Assembly (NCBI GenBank): GCA_964505215.1
Contig: CAZDGU010000002.1
Coordinates: 248,001 to 312,000, forward strand
DNA: 64,000 nucleotides
Source of the DNA: Gracilimonas sp964505215
Lineage (GTDB): Bacteria; Bacteroidota; Rhodothermia; Balneolales; Balneolaceae
Direction: 5' to 3'
Shown here: positions 63,194 to 64,000 of the stretch, one piece after another
Layout: the number at the start of each line of letters is the position of its first letter
How positions within the stretch are numbered: position 1 is the stretch's first letter
Made by a program: the position numbers and the translations under genes
Notes under the pieces: generated by a model
Databases searched by the model: none
What the model saw: only the letters and a program-made list of their open reading frames with translations
What the model was told of the DNA's origin: nothing

Positions 63194-64000
63194 ATGTCGC
63201 TTCGTACTCATATCACCTCCTTTTTAGACAAACTGCTTCCGCCGGATTTACATCATTTAATTGGCGATTTGGAAGAGGAATTTCACCTCACAAAAAAAGA
63301 ATCCGGTTTGGCAAAAGCACGCATCAAGTTTTGGGGACAGATACTCCGCTCCATGCCTTGGTTCATTCTTCAATCCTTAACCTGGAATAGCACCATGTTT
63401 TTAAATTATCTGAAAGTAAGCTGGCGAAATATGAAACGTCATTTAGGCTTTTCGCTCATCAACGTGCTGGGGATGGCGGCAAGTTTAGCTGTTTGCCTGC
63501 TCATGATTTTATTTATCATCGACCAAAAAAGCTATGATCGGTTTCACCCCAATAAAGAACGATTAGTGCGCATTACTTCCGAAATTGGGACTCCCGTCAG
63601 CTCTTACGCCACCTCTCCGCTTTCGCTGGCACAGCTGCTGGCTGCTCAATATCCGGAAGTAGAAAAAGCAGTGCCCATCAGCCGTCAGCTGGGAGGCAGC
63701 TTTGCCACCGCCGGCCCGGATGTAAGCTTAAACGGAATGTACAGCACGCCCGATTTTCTTTCCGTTTTTGGATATAAACTGCTTCAGGGAGATCCCGCCA
63801 CGGCTTTGCAAGAACCTGGCAGCGTTGTGCTCACCCCGGAAACTGCCAAAAAACTATTTGGCCACGAACCCGCTTTGGGCAAAACGTTACAAAAAGTAAA
63901 TGGCCCGGAATTTACCGTAACCGGCATTATTGATGACTCGCCCAAGTCGCACATAAGCTTTGATATGGTCGGCTCCTTTTCTACCATAAAAGCAAATACT
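63194..64000 (+). CDS. FtsX/MacB-like ABC transporter permease, 3'-truncated by window edge
   Basis: The ATG at 63194 opens a frame with no stop to the window end (269 codons). The N-terminus is the permease prefix 2 type: DKLLPPDLHHLIGDLEEEF, then FWGQILRSMPWF. A second hydrophobic helix (FSLINVLGMAASLAVCLLMILFI) precedes the MacB periplasmic core domain DQKSYDRFHPNKERLVRITS, LSLAQLLAAQYPEVEKAVPIS and SVVLTPETAKKLFG. It belongs to the Bacteroidota PadR-permease transporters; substrate unknown. Confidence 0.88.
   Translation, partial: MSLRTHITSFLDKLLPPDLHHLIGDLEEEFHLTKKESGLAKARIKFWGQILRSMPWFILQSLTWNSTMFLNYLKVSWRNMKRHLGFSLINVLGMAASLAVCLLMILFIIDQKSYDRFHPNKERLVRITSEIGTPVSSYATSPLSLAQLLAAQYPEVEKAVPISRQLGGSFATAGPDVSLNGMYSTPDFLSVFGYKLLQGDPATALQEPGSVVLTPETAKKLFGHEPALGKTLQKVNGPEFTVTGIIDDSPKSHISFDMVGSFSTIKANT

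Overview
The window looks like a chromosomal segment of a marine/halophilic member of the Bacteroidota-related lineages, most likely Balneolota (Balneola/Gracilimonas-like) or a close relative. This is inferred from gene content and style: a eukaryote-like IleRS followed by a zinc-less DksA-type protein and lspA, a PadR regulator followed by an FtsX-like permease with an N-terminal prefix, few recognisable Shine-Dalgarno sequences, and many secreted metallo- and serine peptidases. Roughly 60 protein genes, two tRNAs, one RAYT-type transposase with its REP repeats, and several dispersed intergenic repeats can be supported. Both window ends cut genes: a histidine kinase at the left and an ABC permease at the right.

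Layout. 1-9.9 kb: kinase plus receiver pair, DsbA-like oxidoreductase, DoxX protein, a clostripain-like lipoprotein, a kelch lipoprotein, a three-gene overlapping SDR / aldehyde dehydrogenase / AcuI-like reductase operon and a lone receiver. 10-14 kb: a 150-bp dispersed repeat, an esterase lipoprotein, and a minus-strand run of BtuF-like protein, fructosamine kinase and LMW phosphatase. 14.3-24.7 kb: housekeeping (ileS, dksA-like, lspA; mscS-like, glycogen phosphorylase, ispE, CCA-adding enzyme). 24.9-30.1 kb: a metal/redox group made of a heme-copper-oxidase-subunit-I-like protein lacking the CuB His pair, a CPG-type P1B ATPase, a separate HMA chaperone and an Nramp-like carrier without the DPGN motif. 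30.2-32 kb: REPtron (RAYT plus four REP-like units) holding a Doc/AbrB toxin-antitoxin pair. 32-35.8 kb: M14 peptidase and RadC.

35.8-37.5 kb: a small AT-rich accessory patch (ABC ATPase, small membrane protein, a start-less gene remnant) bracketed by two copies of the dispersed repeat in the same orientation. 37.7-42.3 kb: the conserved translation operon ffh-rpsP-rimM-trmD-rplS, then adk; the S16 protein carries a roughly 190-residue acidic tail. 43.6-48.9 kb: ECF-like sigma factor, and on the minus strand tig-clpP-clpX followed by a sensor kinase. 48.9-56.2 kb: tRNA-Leu, cutA, cysH-like, enoyl-CoA hydratase, a truncated RhuM gene, tRNA-Phe, yraN, a GbsR-type regulator, an MFS carrier, a secreted I9-like protein and a DUF72 protein. 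56.6-64 kb: an S9 prolyl-oligopeptidase gene interrupted by a single in-frame TGA where the family has Trp, a sodium:solute symporter, an HisKA_2 kinase with an unusual calcium-motif/OB-like sensor region, and the PadR/ABC-permease pair.

The observations most worth following are the in-frame TGA in the S9 peptidase, the REPtron enclosing a toxin-antitoxin module, the repeat-bracketed ABC patch, and the metal/redox group whose three membrane proteins all depart from canonical metal-site motifs. I did not see a CRISPR array, prophage, rRNA operon or complete classical IS element.
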